This document shows, in pieces, positions 51,594-61,766 of a stretch of 64,000 nt of DNA. Source of the DNA: Pilatotrama ljubarskyi (taxonomy: Eukaryota; Basidiomycota; Agaricomycetes; Polyporales; Polyporaceae); contig MU277670.1 in assembly GCA_022385805.1 (NCBI GenBank), positions 901,102-965,101 of the forward strand, written 5' to 3'. The first letter of the stretch is position 1. Each line of letters begins with the position of its first letter. The notes beneath the pieces are model-generated. The model did not search any database, was not told where the DNA came from, and was given only the letters and a program-made list of their open reading frames with translations. The position numbers were made by a program, and so were the translations under genes.

Positions 51594-53494
51594 CTAACTC
51601 CCTTCGTCCGCACCGTTCTCCCCTTCAGGACTCTTCGCAGCAGCTCTATCATCAACCCTGGTGTTCCTCTTGTTGATGAGATTGTCGAAGAAGGCCTTCA
51701 GAGCCTGGTGCTGCGACTGATCATCCGCAGAATTGGGCGTCGTCGCAGACATGGGTGCTGGAGACGGCGCAGCTGAGCGTCCGAGCGCCATCGACGCCCC
51801 ACCAGTAGGTATCGAGAGCCCGGCATTGGGCGGTCGAGCCCCACTGCGCCCAGACAGAGCCCTTGTCGCGTCTCGCGTCGCGCTCACGTTCAGCGGGTTC
51901 GCACCCGCCGTGCCGGCCACGCTTTCCATCTCCGTCAAGGCGCGCTCCACGTTCGGCAGATTGAAGCTGCTGCTGCTCATGGGACCCACAATCCCTGTCA
52001 ATGCCGTCTCGTTCGGGTTGCGGAACGCACCGCGAGGGTCGCGATCCGGTTTCTTCGCGTTCTCGTCGTAATTCTTGGCGAGGAAGACCTGTTCTGGTGT
52101 GGGATTGTTGAGGGGTGGGAGTGGCGGGGGCTAACCGAAGAGCGTGATAAGTGGTCGTTGAGGCAAGCACAGCCATGTTCGTACCTTCCGGCTCAGATCC
52201 GGCACAAGATTGGAATACAGCTTCTGCGCATGAGTCGCTCCCGCATCGACGTCGGCGTGGTCAAGGTCGTTCTCCCAAGCCTCACCCCACAGTTTAGCGT
52301 CGAAACCATCGCGCAGCACAGCGATTTTCCCCCAGCTGTCCCACCCTGCGGGGATGACGATCTTGTCGCGGTCTAGAGCGTTTGCTTTGTGCGGGAAGGG
52401 GAAGGGATTTCGTGGGGGCGCGGCCACTTCAGTCGAGACTGCGGCTGCCGGGGAGGGCGCAGGAGGGATGAACAGCATATGCAACGCGTACTGCCTTAGG
52501 ACCTGTAGGGTGGCCGGTTGAGGCGTGGTGTAGAACAACCCAGCACCATCTGTCAAACAGTCAGCATGAGCTTCACGGTCGCCCGCTGAGCACTCACACT
52601 TCAAGCAGATGGTCCGGAGGACTTGCATTATGCTGTCCGTCCGCTCTTCCCACTCGCCTCCCTTGCCTTTGACCATGCCACCCATCCCAGACGGGCCTGA
52701 TCCCATGATGTCGTTCCCTTCGTCAATGAGGTCTGCCTTCGTGCACACCACCACGATAGGGACGCCGGCCGAATTGTGTGTGAGAGTGCCGGGCCCAAGC
52801 GGTAGGAGGGTGTTGGATACGGTTGAGGTCGCAGGCAGTGGTTCCAAAGAGGGTTCGCTATAGTGTTGCCAATGCGCCTGGACTGCGTGCGCATGGGGTC
52901 AGAACGTGCGGGATTCGCCCGAGCGAATGCACATACGCCGTTCCCGGTTCTCCTCCTTCGCTATGTCCAGCTCACGAGAGCCGTCGCCCTTCACCCACTT
53001 CTCCACCCACTCTAGCCATGCTTCCAGCTCCTGTATGAACGCCCACGGTCGCGTCCAATCCAGGACGACCATGACAACGGTATGTGGCAGGGATGTGCGG
53101 GAAGGGACGAAATACGGTAGCAAAGAGGTGTATGCGGGCGCAGACGAGGGCACGGTGTATACCGACAGCCTCGCTAGGGTATCTAGATGTAATTATGCGT
53201 CTCAGAGCCTAGCAGGGTATGTGGCCATTTCCTCCACGTACCTTCATCCGCATCGTCTCGTACATCAGCCCAGTCGTAGCCGAGGGCGAAGTCAGTCCGC
53301 TGGTCTTCTTTGGTCTCCTCCGGAGGCGGCTTCTGTAACAATGCAGACACAAGCGTGGACTTCCCTGAGGATGGTTCGCCGAGGACGAGAACTTGCTTCG
53401 AAGGTATAGAGCGCGACGTTGACACCGAGTCGAGAATTGAGGACCACAGATCCTGGGGTGGCGCTTCCGGCGAAGATGGTCGTGAATTCTCCAT
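51594..53494 (-). CDS. Cytoplasmic dynein light intermediate chain
   Basis: Exons (minus) 53494-53242, 53182-52937, 52882-52598, 52549-52185 and 52130-51594 give 561 aa. The Ras-like N-terminal half has a P-loop GEPSSGKST at 39-47. VVMVVLDWTRPWAF and VPIVVVCTKAD follow, the latter the NKxD-like position. The next part, ending in NALDRDKIVIPAGWDSWGKI, is characteristic of DLIC. The C-terminal half, about 200 residues, is disordered with PPLPPLNNPTPEQVFLAKNY, the region that in animals binds cargo adaptors. The protein is a subunit of the minus-end microtubule motor used for nuclear and endosome transport. The third exon's GTGAGT donor leaves a single T that joins to rebuild the KYGAGL segment. 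Confidence 0.9.
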
Positions 53495-53754
53495 CTTTCG
53501 TATACTGTGCACCCTCCGAGAGCTCTATTCGCCAAACACGTCGATAGAAAATTATAAGAAACAAGATGAGACGCGACCAGCAACGGGAGATGGTGGAGGA
53601 CTGGTGGCAAGCAAGCACGTCGATTGAAACTCCGGCGACGCGTCGCTCGGACGCGCTCATCGTCCGCGGACCGCTGCCTTGCGCATCTTCCTTCATATCC
53701 ACGACGACTTCAGACTTGCGTTACCTTCGATTGCCTTCCTTTGAGGAGGTCGTT
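53495..53754. promoter_or_regulatory. Bidirectional promoter, dynein LIC / TIP41
   Basis: These 260 bp lie between divergent start codons. The TIP41 frame is open here from an earlier ATG at 53566, but that extension looks unlike the family and is more likely leader. Confidence 0.45.
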
Positions 53755-54831
53755 ATGTCTGCTGCGGTCTCAGTGCCGAAGCATCGTCTATTCGAGTCTC
53801 CGAACTCGCGAGCGATTGAGATCGGCCCCTGGATCATCACGGCGCGCACAAACCCCATCTCCAATGCCGGCGAGTCTGACGCGCTGCAGGCCGCGATAGG
53901 CGGTATACCGCTGCCGGAGATGACTTTCGGCAACAACTCACTTGAGCTCGAGCACAAGGAGACCGGTTGGAAGTATGCTTTTACCACTGAGGAGGCACTG
54001 AAGGGTGTACGCAACGGCGAGCTACAAGAAGGCGATGGTGGCGTGAAAGTCGGCTATGCTGACGCTTGGTTGAAGAGTCGGTATGTGGTACCCGGGTTGT
54101 TATTAGCAGGCCACTGACCTGGGAGATCAGCACGGGGCCGACTTCCCAAATACCCATGCCGGAGACTGTGCCCACAAAGCCCTTCGACTGGACCTACACG
54201 ACGTTGTATCCCGGCCACGAAGACGCTTCTTCCTCAAGGAGCATCGACTGGCAGCCTGCAGACCGGCACCATCCGTCGCACAAGATTCCTCTTGCCGAGT
54301 TGACTCGCCATGATCCCATCCTCTTCTATGCTGAGATCCCTCTCTACGAAGACGAGTTACACGACAATGGCGCCTCGCATCTCCTTGTCCGCATCGTATG
54401 TCAATTACACCGAGTACCCCTATGCTGACGCTAACGTGACCGCACTCAGCGGGTCATGCCAACCTGTATATTCATCCTCCAGCGGTTTACTCTGAGGGTG
54501 GACAACGTCCTCTTCAGGACCTTTGACACCCGGATATACCATTCCTTCACGTCATCACCGCCTATGGTGGTGCGTGAAACGAGCGGCTGGGAAGCTCCCT
54601 ACGATCGCGTGAAATGGGTACGCACAAGATTAACCCTATCTCACCGTAGGCACGTTCGCTGAGCCCAGGATATAGCGATTACCCAAGCGCGACGATCTTA
54701 CGCCATTGACGGACCCTATGTGGATCGCCAAAATTCTTTCCGAGATCCCTTCTGAGATCTCTCAAGAAATTGGTGCGGGTACCAAGTGGCGAGGACTTGG
54801 CACCAAGGTCGAGGTTGCGACTTTGAGGTAG
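53755..54831 (+). CDS. TIP41: TIP41, type 2A phosphatase regulator in TOR signalling
   Basis: Exons 53755-54080, 54131-54395, 54450-54617 and 54676-54831 give 304 aa. Family blocks: IEIGPWIITARTNPISNAGE, LPEMTFGNNSLEL, GWKYAFTTEEAL, DPILFYAEIPLYEDELHDNG, MPTCIFILQRFTLRVDNV and GWEAPYDRVKW. Tip41 binds Tap42 and type 2A phosphatase subunits and acts negatively in the TOR pathway in yeast; the cytosolic role here is inferred by family. The ATG at 53755 gives a typical N-terminus. An in-frame ATG at 53566 would add 63 residues of no family likeness. Confidence 0.92.
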
Positions 54832-55062
54832 TTGGACGCATCCAGATGTCCGGCGAACATCGGTGGCAACTTTGTAGCATTCTCTCGTCTGTATTATAGG
54901 TGAGCCATTATGTCTATACCTCTGCTTACCTGTCTCAGAGCCTGCCATTATTGAGTGGGTTGCAATCCACCTGTGACCTGCATGCCCTAGGAATCCAGTG
55001 CAATAGGCTACTAGTAAGATGCGACACATTACCCCAGCGGAAAATACAGTACATGCGTTGCC
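54832..55062. other. Convergent intergenic region
   Basis: These 231 bp lie between the stops of TIP41 and the glycosyltransferase. Presumably 3' UTRs. Nothing else seen. Confidence 0.4.
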
Positions 55063-56225
55063 TTACGAAGATTGAATACCTGGTTTCGGTGACTCGATGC
55101 CGTGCTTCCAACTACAGGTCATTATGTCTCCTCCGTACATCTCCTCCGTCTCTCTCCACGCCTGACCCCACTCGAGAATCTCCTCTCTGAACGCGCCACC
55201 CCATTCACTGGCCCGTAGCAGGACGTTGTCGTGCATGTAGGCCAGCCCGACCTCGTCATAAACCTCCCTCCAGAACGGCTTCACCAGGGAAAAGTGGATG
55301 AGGCGGAGCTCATCCTGGAGGCCCTCCCAGAGGCGTGGGTTCCGCAGCTTGATCGCGATGTTACCGTTGTAGATGTATGGGAGGCGAACTGTGTCAGCGC
55401 CATAGAAGACATTGAGAAATGCCTGCTCCGCATCCTGGTGCGGGTACCTGGCCTTGTTGATGTGGGCGACTAAGTCGCGGAACGCAGTCGTCGATGGCCT
55501 CACGAAGAGGACCCCCGCGTTGAAGCTAACGGTGAAGCCAGGCCGATTGATGTACACGTCGGGGACGGCGGCGAAGTTGAAAGGGAGCGCGAACAGCTCA
55601 TCGAAGTTTCGCCGGACCAGCGTATCGGCGTCGAGGTAGACGAGGGCCTTGATATCGAGGTCGGCCAGGTGCCATAGCCTGAGCTTGGTGAACTGATCGA
55701 TGAAATGCTGGTGAACGCGTCCCTCGGAAGGTGGGTCAACGCGGTCCACTGCATACGGTTCGAAGCCGGATACGGTGGCAATGCAGAGAGCGCGGGGTGA
55801 TACCCGTTCTGGGAGGTAGAACACGATGCGGCGTGCGGAGCTATTGACCTTGTTCAAACTGTGTCCGAGCGTAGCGATGGGCACGGCGAAGGCGTCGTTG
55901 TACATGCTGGTGACGATGGCATTTTCGGACCAGTTCAGTGGTACTTTTCGCAGGAACTCCTCGTTGATGAGCGGATGGGAATGTCTGCCGTTCAAATGAA
56001 CATTCCTGACCGAGACGTTGCTTACATGGCTGATGGTACTCACAGATGTTGGTAGTTGTCTAGAGGCGACTTGAACAACTCCTCAATGATGGCGCGTCCG
56101 CAAGCAAAGATGAATCCTAGGAGGGAGAAGAACGTAAAGAGTGAAAGGCATACATATGGTCGACGAAGGATATTAACCGCACTGGTGGTGCGGTATGGAG
56201 AGAACCGTGCGCGGTAGAGAGGCAT
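55063..56225 (-). CDS. Glycosyltransferase family 8 protein, type II membrane
   Basis: Exons (minus) 56225-56044 and 55984-55063 give 367 aa. A basic N-terminus is followed by one TM helix (about 25-42, core LSLFTFFSLLGFIFA), so a Golgi type II membrane topology is likely. The catalytic domain starts near 82 (IVTSMYNDAFAVP). It has the metal-binding DxD as DAD at 179-181 in VYLDADTLV, then FNAGVLFVRPS and HQDAEQAFLNVFY, the glycogenin-like GT8 layout. It would transfer a sugar from a nucleotide-sugar donor with retention; donor and acceptor are unknown. Glycogenin itself usually lacks an N-terminal TM, so this is not called glycogenin. The first exon and promoter are duplicated at 58168-58730. 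Confidence 0.85.
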
Positions 56226-56464
56226 TTCTGCCAGCGCCCCGAGACTTGCTGCATTTTTATAGTCGTATCACTGTGCTCTTGCCATGTCTAACCACAAAGA
56301 CAGCTCCCGCGTGTACGACTTGCTGCGAATTCCAGTCCGCCGGGGGGTGTCATGCTTCCGGATTGTGACCGTCCTGCGTGAGACATGCATCAAAAACCGC
56401 AAGGTGAGTGTCATAGGTCAAATTTTCGAACTCCAAGGAGTTATCGACACGGACTTATCAAAGA
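56063..56464. repeat. Tandem duplication, copy 1 left part
   Basis: This block runs from inside GT8 exon 1 outward through its promoter and is homologous in the same orientation to 58168-58584. Matching anchors include GAGGCGAC at 56063 and 58168, GACGAAGGAT inside exon 1, and the CACGGA...TCAA run just left of the TA at 56465. The copies are clearly diverged, with many substitutions and small indels. Confidence 0.8.
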
Positions 56465-56466
56465 TA

Positions 56467-56822
56467 CAGTGACGGCCAGAAGTCATGCCCCACCCCCGGG
56501 TGGTGGTGCATGTAATACAATCCCTTTGGTGTCTCAACAAGATATGTATGTGCATAGTATACTGTGTGTGCAATATCTACAGCAATACAATTTCTAAGAG
56601 GTATCAGGGCACTTTTCAAGAGATATGGGCAAATCAGTGCCATGAACCCTCTTGAGGGACGACTTGACTTGTGATTTCTTTGAGGGTTTCAGCACACTAC
56701 TGAGCCTTGTGGATCCATCACATGGACTGCATAGTAGCTTAGCTTCTTGATTATCAAATTATATTTTCTCAGCAGCTACAATCATTGTCTGTGCGACAAT
56801 CTTGGTGAAGTTGGATGATTCG
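56467..56822 (+). repeat. Left terminal inverted repeat (356 nt)
   Basis: Mirror of 57605-57960. The outer tip is CAGTGACGGCC. A 15-nt near-palindrome of C and G runs lies close to the tip. The inner end runs into the gap. Confidence 0.85.
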
Positions 56823-57592
56823 NNNNNNNNNNNNNNNNNNNNNNNNNNNNNNNNNNNNNNNNNNNNNNNNNNNNNNNNNNNNNNNNNNNNNNNNNNNNNN
56901 NNNNNNNNNNNNNNNNNNNNNNNNNNNNNNNNNNNNNNNNNNNNNNNNNNNNNNNNNNNNNNNNNNNNNNNNNNNNNNNNNNNNNNNNNNNNNNNNNNNN
57001 NNNNNNNNNNNNNNNNNNNNNNNNNNNNNNNNNNNNNNNNNNNNNNNNNNNNNNNNNNNNNNNNNNNNNNNNNNNNNNNNNNNNNNNNNNNNNNNNNNNN
57101 NNNNNNNNNNNNNNNNNNNNNNNNNNNNNNNNNNNNNNNNNNNNNNNNNNNNNNNNNNNNNNNNNNNNNNNNNNNNNNNNNNNNNNNNNNNNNNNNNNNN
57201 NNNNNNNNNNNNNNNNNNNNNNNNNNNNNNNNNNNNNNNNNNNNNNNNNNNNNNNNNNNNNNNNNNNNNNNNNNNNNNNNNNNNNNNNNNNNNNNNNNNN
57301 NNNNNNNNNNNNNNNNNNNNNNNNNNNNNNNNNNNNNNNNNNNNNNNNNNNNNNNNNNNNNNNNNNNNNNNNNNNNNNNNNNNNNNNNNNNNNNNNNNNN
57401 NNNNNNNNNNNNNNNNNNNNNNNNNNNNNNNNNNNNNNNNNNNNNNNNNNNNNNNNNNNNNNNNNNNNNNNNNNNNNNNNNNNNNNNNNNNNNNNNNNNN
57501 NNNNNNNNNNNNNNNNNNNNNNNNNNNNNNNNNNNNNNNNNNNNNNNNNNNNNNNNNNNNNNNNNNNNNNNNNNNNNNNNNNNNNNNNNNNN
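56823..57592. other. Assembly gap of 770 N
   Basis: Unknown bases only. The gap sits between long, nearly perfect inverted repeats, which are hard to sequence and assemble; the stated length may be an estimate. Confidence 0.98.
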
Positions 57593-57604
57593 TCATCTCA
57601 GAGG

Positions 57605-57960
57605 CGAATCATCCAACTTCACCAAGATTGTCGCACAGACAATGATTGTAGCTGCTGAGAAAATATAATTTGATAGTCAAGAAGCTAAGCTACTATGCAG
57701 TCCATGTGATGGATCCACAAGGCTCAGTAGTGTGCTGAAACCCTCAAAGAAATCACAAGTCAAGTCGTCCCTCAAGAGGGTTCATGGCACTGATTTGCCC
57801 ATATCTCTTGAAAAGTGCCCTGATACCTCTTAGAAATTGTATTGCTGTAGATATTGCACACACAGTATACTATGCACATACATATCTTGTTGAGACACCA
57901 AAGGGATTGTATTACATGCACCACCACCCGGGGGTGGGGCATGACTTTTGGCCGTCACTG
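57605..57960 (-). repeat. Right terminal inverted repeat (356 nt)
   Basis: Reverse complement of 56467-56822. Another 12 known bases (57593-57604) lie inside this arm before the gap and have no visible partner, because the left arm is cut by the gap. Confidence 0.85.
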
Positions 57961-57962
57961 TA

Positions 57963-58090
57963 TCATGAGTGAGTGTGCCGATGAGGACGCAGCGGCAGCG
58001 CCTCCACTGTGGAGTCCGTTCTTGAACAGCTTCCAAACGGGGAAAGGATATGAAGGACAAATAGCTGCGATGGAATTTGTCCCGGCGTCT
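57963..58090. repeat. Tandem duplication, copy 1 right part
   Basis: This block continues the homology with copy 2 on the far side of the element. It matches 58587 to about 58722: GAGGACGCAGCGG occurs in both, followed further on by GAAGGACA and GAATTTGTCC. Copies 1 and 2 therefore align end to end once the element is removed. Confidence 0.8.
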
Positions 58091-58167
58091 GTTGCAGGAG
58101 GCTCTTTGGAGAAAAAGAGGTCAAGCATTGATATACCGCGAAGGAGGCGGTGTATGCGGGCGCGGAC

Positions 58168-58335
58168 GAGGCGACGTGACCAACTCCTTCTCGATGATGG
58201 TGCAGGGTTTTCGTCTGCCGGCGAGAATGTTGCCTAGAAGGGAGAGGAACAGGAAGAGCGAAAGCCATAGCGATGGACGACGAAGGATTGTATGACGCCG
58301 CGATATCGAGAGGATCGTGCACGGTACGGAGGCAT
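58168..58335 (-). pseudogene. Decayed copy of GT8 exon 1
   Basis: A start at 58335 reads MPPYRARSSRYR, against MPLYRARFSPYR in the intact gene at 56225. The frame is then lost and stops after 33 codons. Further on, in other frames, likeness to the intact exon returns (TIIEKEL near the IIEELFKSP segment). No equivalent of exon 2, which carries the catalytic domain, follows. It is a 5' fragment that cannot make a glycosyltransferase. Confidence 0.75.
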
Positions 58336-58730
58336 TGCTGCTGGAGTCCGGCCATTTGATGCACCTTTATAGGGGTGTCTCTACACTCTTCCTCTTGCGA
58401 TGTTCAACCACAACCATAGCTGCCGCGGTACGACATGCTGCGAACAGACCGTCAACCGGTGTAGCGGTTCCCGTTCAACTCGCGACAGCCCTGCCTGAGA
58501 TGTGCATCAAAGACCTCAGGTTGGGTCGCATAGGTTAATCCTCGAAATACCAATGAGTCCTCAACACGGATATGTCAAGGACCGTACCATGCGTGGGTGT
58601 GGCGGCGAGGACGCAGCGGTAGCAGGTAGCGCCCCCACACTACTTTTCTTGGAGAAATCCCAAATCGGGAGAAGATCTGAAGGACACAGCTGTGATCGAG
58701 AATTTGTCCCCGGGCGTCTACATCAACGAC
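58168..58730. repeat. Tandem duplication, copy 2 (without the element)
   Basis: Direct repeat of the GT8 exon 1 and promoter region. The junction equivalent to the insertion keeps a single TA at 58585-58586 with matching flanks on both sides. This copy also forms the upstream region of RRS1, so it may be the ancestral shared GT8/RRS1 promoter. Confidence 0.78.
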
Positions 58731-58813
58731 AACGGTCTACGCGCATTCATTGCCCTTGCTCGTCCACCTTGTTCCTCGCTTTCACGCCTCGCCTCTAGCT
58801 CCGCCCCATCGCC

Positions 58814-60008
58814 ATGGACGTCTCGGACATATTGGCGGCTCATGAAGCCAGGCAGTAAGTATCTAGCGTTGCCGCAGGTCATCACAAGGCTTATGCTCTA
58901 GACAGAAAAGCCGTGACCGTCGAGAAGGAGATACCTCTCGCAGTCGATACTGGTTTTCTCACCGTTACTGACCTCAATCCCGTTGACGCGGAAAGCTATG
59001 AGTGAGAAACACTGAGGTTCCTATATGCATTGCCTTGCACTGACATTTCAATACGCCTCCCGCAGGGCCGATCTTGAAGACTACCTCATGTCCACCGCCC
59101 GCGATGGAGTCCAGACTCTCATCGCCTCCCTGTTTTCCCTTCCCACCACATCTTCGCCGGATGGACCCCTCGCGCAGCTGCCTGCGCCAACAACGCAGCT
59201 CCCTCGAGCCAAGCCGCTGCCCAAACCGAAGCCACCGACTAAGTGGGAGAAGTTTGCAAAGGCGAAGGGCATCCAGAAGAAGCGGAGAGACAAGAAAGTC
59301 TGGGATGAGGAGAAGCAGGAGTGGGTCGACCGGTGGGGCTGGAAAGGCGCGAACAAGCAGAAGGAGACGCAATGGCTTACGGAGGTCCCCGCGAATGCCG
59401 GTGCGTGTTTTCTTTTTCGTGTCCACGTTATCGCTGCCTACTGACGCCTCCCCACCCCAGACATTGATCACGATCCTGCCAAGATCGCCCGGGACGCTCG
59501 TAAGGCCCGAGTGGCAAAAAACGAGCGACAGCACCAGCAAAATCTTGCTCGCGCTGCGCAAGGTACTGGGGCTGCTCCTGCTGCGGCTCCCACTACCTTG
59601 CGCAAGAAGCAGATTGACAGGACGCTGGCGGTGACGCGAACTAGTACAGCCAGCATGGGCAAGTTCGACCGAACACTGGAGGGTGAGAAGAAATTGAAAG
59701 GTGTCAAGCGCAAGGTACGTTCACGATCGTCGTTTCCGCACTTACTGGTCTTTGACAAACCAATTCCGTAGTTTGAGCCCACGGAGAAGGCTGCTGCGAG
59801 CGAAAAGTCCCATAATCTAGCTATATTGGCCAAGCTCGACAAGGAACCTGCTGCGAAGAAGTCGCGAAGGGCGACGCAAGAGTCCGCCGGCTCGGATGTG
59901 CTCAATGTCAGGAAGGCGATCAGGTCTGCGAGCAAAGGCAAGGGGAGTGCCGCGTTGGCCCGGGAAGGCGGCAAGAAGGGCAAGAAGGGCAAGAAGGGCA
60001 AGCGATAG
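58814..60008 (+). CDS. RRS1: RRS1, ribosome biogenesis regulator
   Basis: Exons 58814-58854, 58906-59001, 59066-59400, 59461-59714 and 59772-60008 give 320 aa. The N-terminal half has family blocks VTVEKEIPLAVDTG, RADLEDYL-like ADLEDYLMSTARDG, LPRAKPLPKPKPPTKWEKFA and KKRRDKKVWDEEKQEW. The C-terminal half is basic and Lys-rich, ending in repeated GKK units. Rrs1 works with Rpf2 to load the 5S RNP into pre-60S particles in the nucleolus. The second exon begins at 58906: the acceptor two bases past a nearer AG-like site keeps the EARQKAVTVEK frame. The shared theme with RRN3 is ribosome production, though they are 34 kb apart. Confidence 0.92.
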
Positions 60009-60208
60009 GGTACACGCGCTGAGTTGTGCCGCTCCTTGTATTATCCTTCCGGTATATCCTCTCCTATGACGACTCTGGGCACTTTCGAGATTCATGAATT
60101 ACCATCGACCCTGGCATGTTTATGAAGTAGAATTGCTTGGTCCATACACACATATACATACAGTGATCGTGAGATCATGATTCGTGGTATGGTGCAGAGT
60201 CCTCCCCT
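60009..60208. other. Convergent intergenic region
   Basis: These 200 bp lie between the RRS1 and TFIIB stops. Presumably 3' UTRs; nothing else seen. Confidence 0.4.
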
Positions 60209-61334
60209 TCACTTCGACCCACTTTCCACCGGGAGCCTCTCCAGCTTCGCCTTGCCGTCCCTAATCCACTCCTCCTTGACAAGCTTCTCCTTCTCCGCAT
60301 AGTAGAGTCGATATACCAGCTTGATCGTACCCTCGCTGACACCCGCGACCGTGCTGATCTCCTTCACGGTCTTCGGTTTGTCAAGCAAGCAGCAGGTGAA
60401 GTAGATGGCGCCACCCGCGATCGAGACTGGCGAACGTCCGTCCGCAATACCCAGTTCGCGCGCCTTCACAATGATGTCCGAACAGATGGGCTGGACGTTG
60501 GGTGGCAGATCAAGATGGTTGCAGTAGCGGACCAAGAGGTCCTCGGCACCGGTCGTCCCGGTGGGAGCATTCAGGTGGCGGTCCTGAGATGCGCCCGGTG
60601 TAAGGTTGAACGCCTGCTCAAGGGCTTTGTAACATTGCCCGAGAACCTTCTTGCTGACATGCGTGAGGTTGCAAATTTCGCGGAACGTCCGTGGAACGTG
60701 CGCCTGTCTGCAGGCAATGAAGATGCACGCGGCAATGACGGCGTCGAGCGGCTTCCCGCGTAGCAGCTTCTCCTCGTCCGACCGCTTGTAGAGTTGTTTG
60801 GCGATGTCGGAGATGGTTTTAGGGAGGGAGAACTGGTCGCACCAGCTCGAGATGTCGCGGAACGCCTGCAACAAGTTTCGCTCTGAACGAGAGGCGGCAG
60901 AACGAGAAGCCGCGCGCTGCAGCTCCCGGGCTATGCCAGAGCCGCCGTCCCGGAACGAGATCGTCGTGTCGAGTTGTTCCATTCCCTCCATGAGAGGGTC
61001 TGAGGCGGCACCGACACGCGAGGGATCGTCTCCCTCGTCGTTCGCGAACGTCTACATATGGGGTGAGGAGAGCCAGTCCACGGATCGACTCGAGGGTCTT
61101 AGGCAGAACGAAGAGACTTACCCTCCACTCACTCCTTGTATCGACGATCCTATCGCCCAACACTAGCCCACAAGTGCCACAGACAAGATCTCCGCTGCTG
61201 AACTCTTCGACGATATTCGGATTGGGGTCTCTGCATTCGGGGCAAATGAGACGGACTGCAAGGTCCGGACCGAACGTCGGCTGTTGGACTTTCTGCACCG
61301 GCTGTGCAAGAGGAAACGGCTGAGAGTAGGCCAT
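60209..61334 (-). CDS. SUA7: General transcription factor TFIIB
   Basis: Exons (minus) 61334-61122 and 61051-60209 give 351 aa. The N-terminal zinc ribbon is at about 31-57 (LICPECRDP, then [22 protein letters not shown], the B-reader/linker). Two cyclin-like repeats follow: first [20 protein letters not shown] and [20 protein letters not shown]; second [29 protein letters not shown] and [23 protein letters not shown] joins TBP-bound promoters to RNA polymerase II and sets the start site. The single intron lies right after the conserved SEWR. Confidence 0.95.
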
Positions 61335-61766
61335 GGCAGGTGTGGGCTATGGGTACGACAGAGGTCGGCGAGCAAGGTAATGAGCGTGGACAGGGAGAAG
61401 TGGGATATTCGGCTAGTTCTGCTGTAATCCGCGAGAACAATGGCTTCCTCGACGTCTGCATTCATCGCATCACTATGAAGTTGTATAATTGCTGACAGAC
61501 CTACCACTACGCAACTGAATGCGAGACGGCTGGAGGATTGCAAGGGTGGTGGTGACGGTTCGGGACAAGAAGCGTACGACAGCGCAAGAACCGGCAGCAG
61601 CCGATTGTTTCTGATAACCCGCCTTACTGCACCAAAATATTAGTAAGTAGTTGCTTACTAACCAAAAATCAAGTCCTGAGAAATGCCATAGTTTATCCCT
61701 TAAACCGCGGTAACGCCACTGCAGTCTGCACCTCTGACCACTGCCACCATCTCTCTCCGTCACACA
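61335..61766. promoter_or_regulatory. Bidirectional promoter, TFIIB / unknown gene
   Basis: These 432 bp lie between divergent start codons. More A/T-rich than the surroundings in its right half. No gene or clear motif recognised. Confidence 0.45.

Larger units (their letters stand above)
56467..57960. mobile_element. Tc1/mariner-like inverted-repeat element, centre unsequenced
   Basis: The left arm 56467-56822 and right arm 57605-57960 are reverse complements over 356 nt with no indel. By eye only two mismatches were found (in the A/G-rich run near the tips, and in the TTGATTATC/TTGACTATC stretch). Both tips read CAGTGACGGCC inward, and a TA dinucleotide flanks each end (56465-56466 and 57961-57962). 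CAGTG tips with GGCCA and a TA target fit Tc1/mariner elements. The middle is 770 N (56823-57592), so a transposase cannot be seen. If the gap length is right there is little room for one, suggesting a non-autonomous or foldback element. Both arms encode the same 61-62 aa open frame, with no known domain. Confidence 0.75.

Noticed and set aside
53566..53754. Longer N-terminus for TIP41
   Set aside because: The extra 63 residues have no likeness to the family and lie in the short divergent promoter; the ATG at 53755 fits better.
56769..57668. Three open frames of about 275-290 codons crossing the gap
   Set aside because: They consist almost wholly of N-derived unknown residues and carry no information.
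56467..57960. hAT-family transposon, because the tips begin CAGTG
   Set aside because: hAT elements make 8-bp target duplications. The 8 bases on the two sides do not match here, but TA does, and the uninterrupted copy has a single TA.
56467..57960. Pure assembly artefact (false inverted duplication)
   Set aside because: The TA flanks, CAGTG tips and matching empty site argue for a real element. It cannot be fully excluded without reads across the gap.
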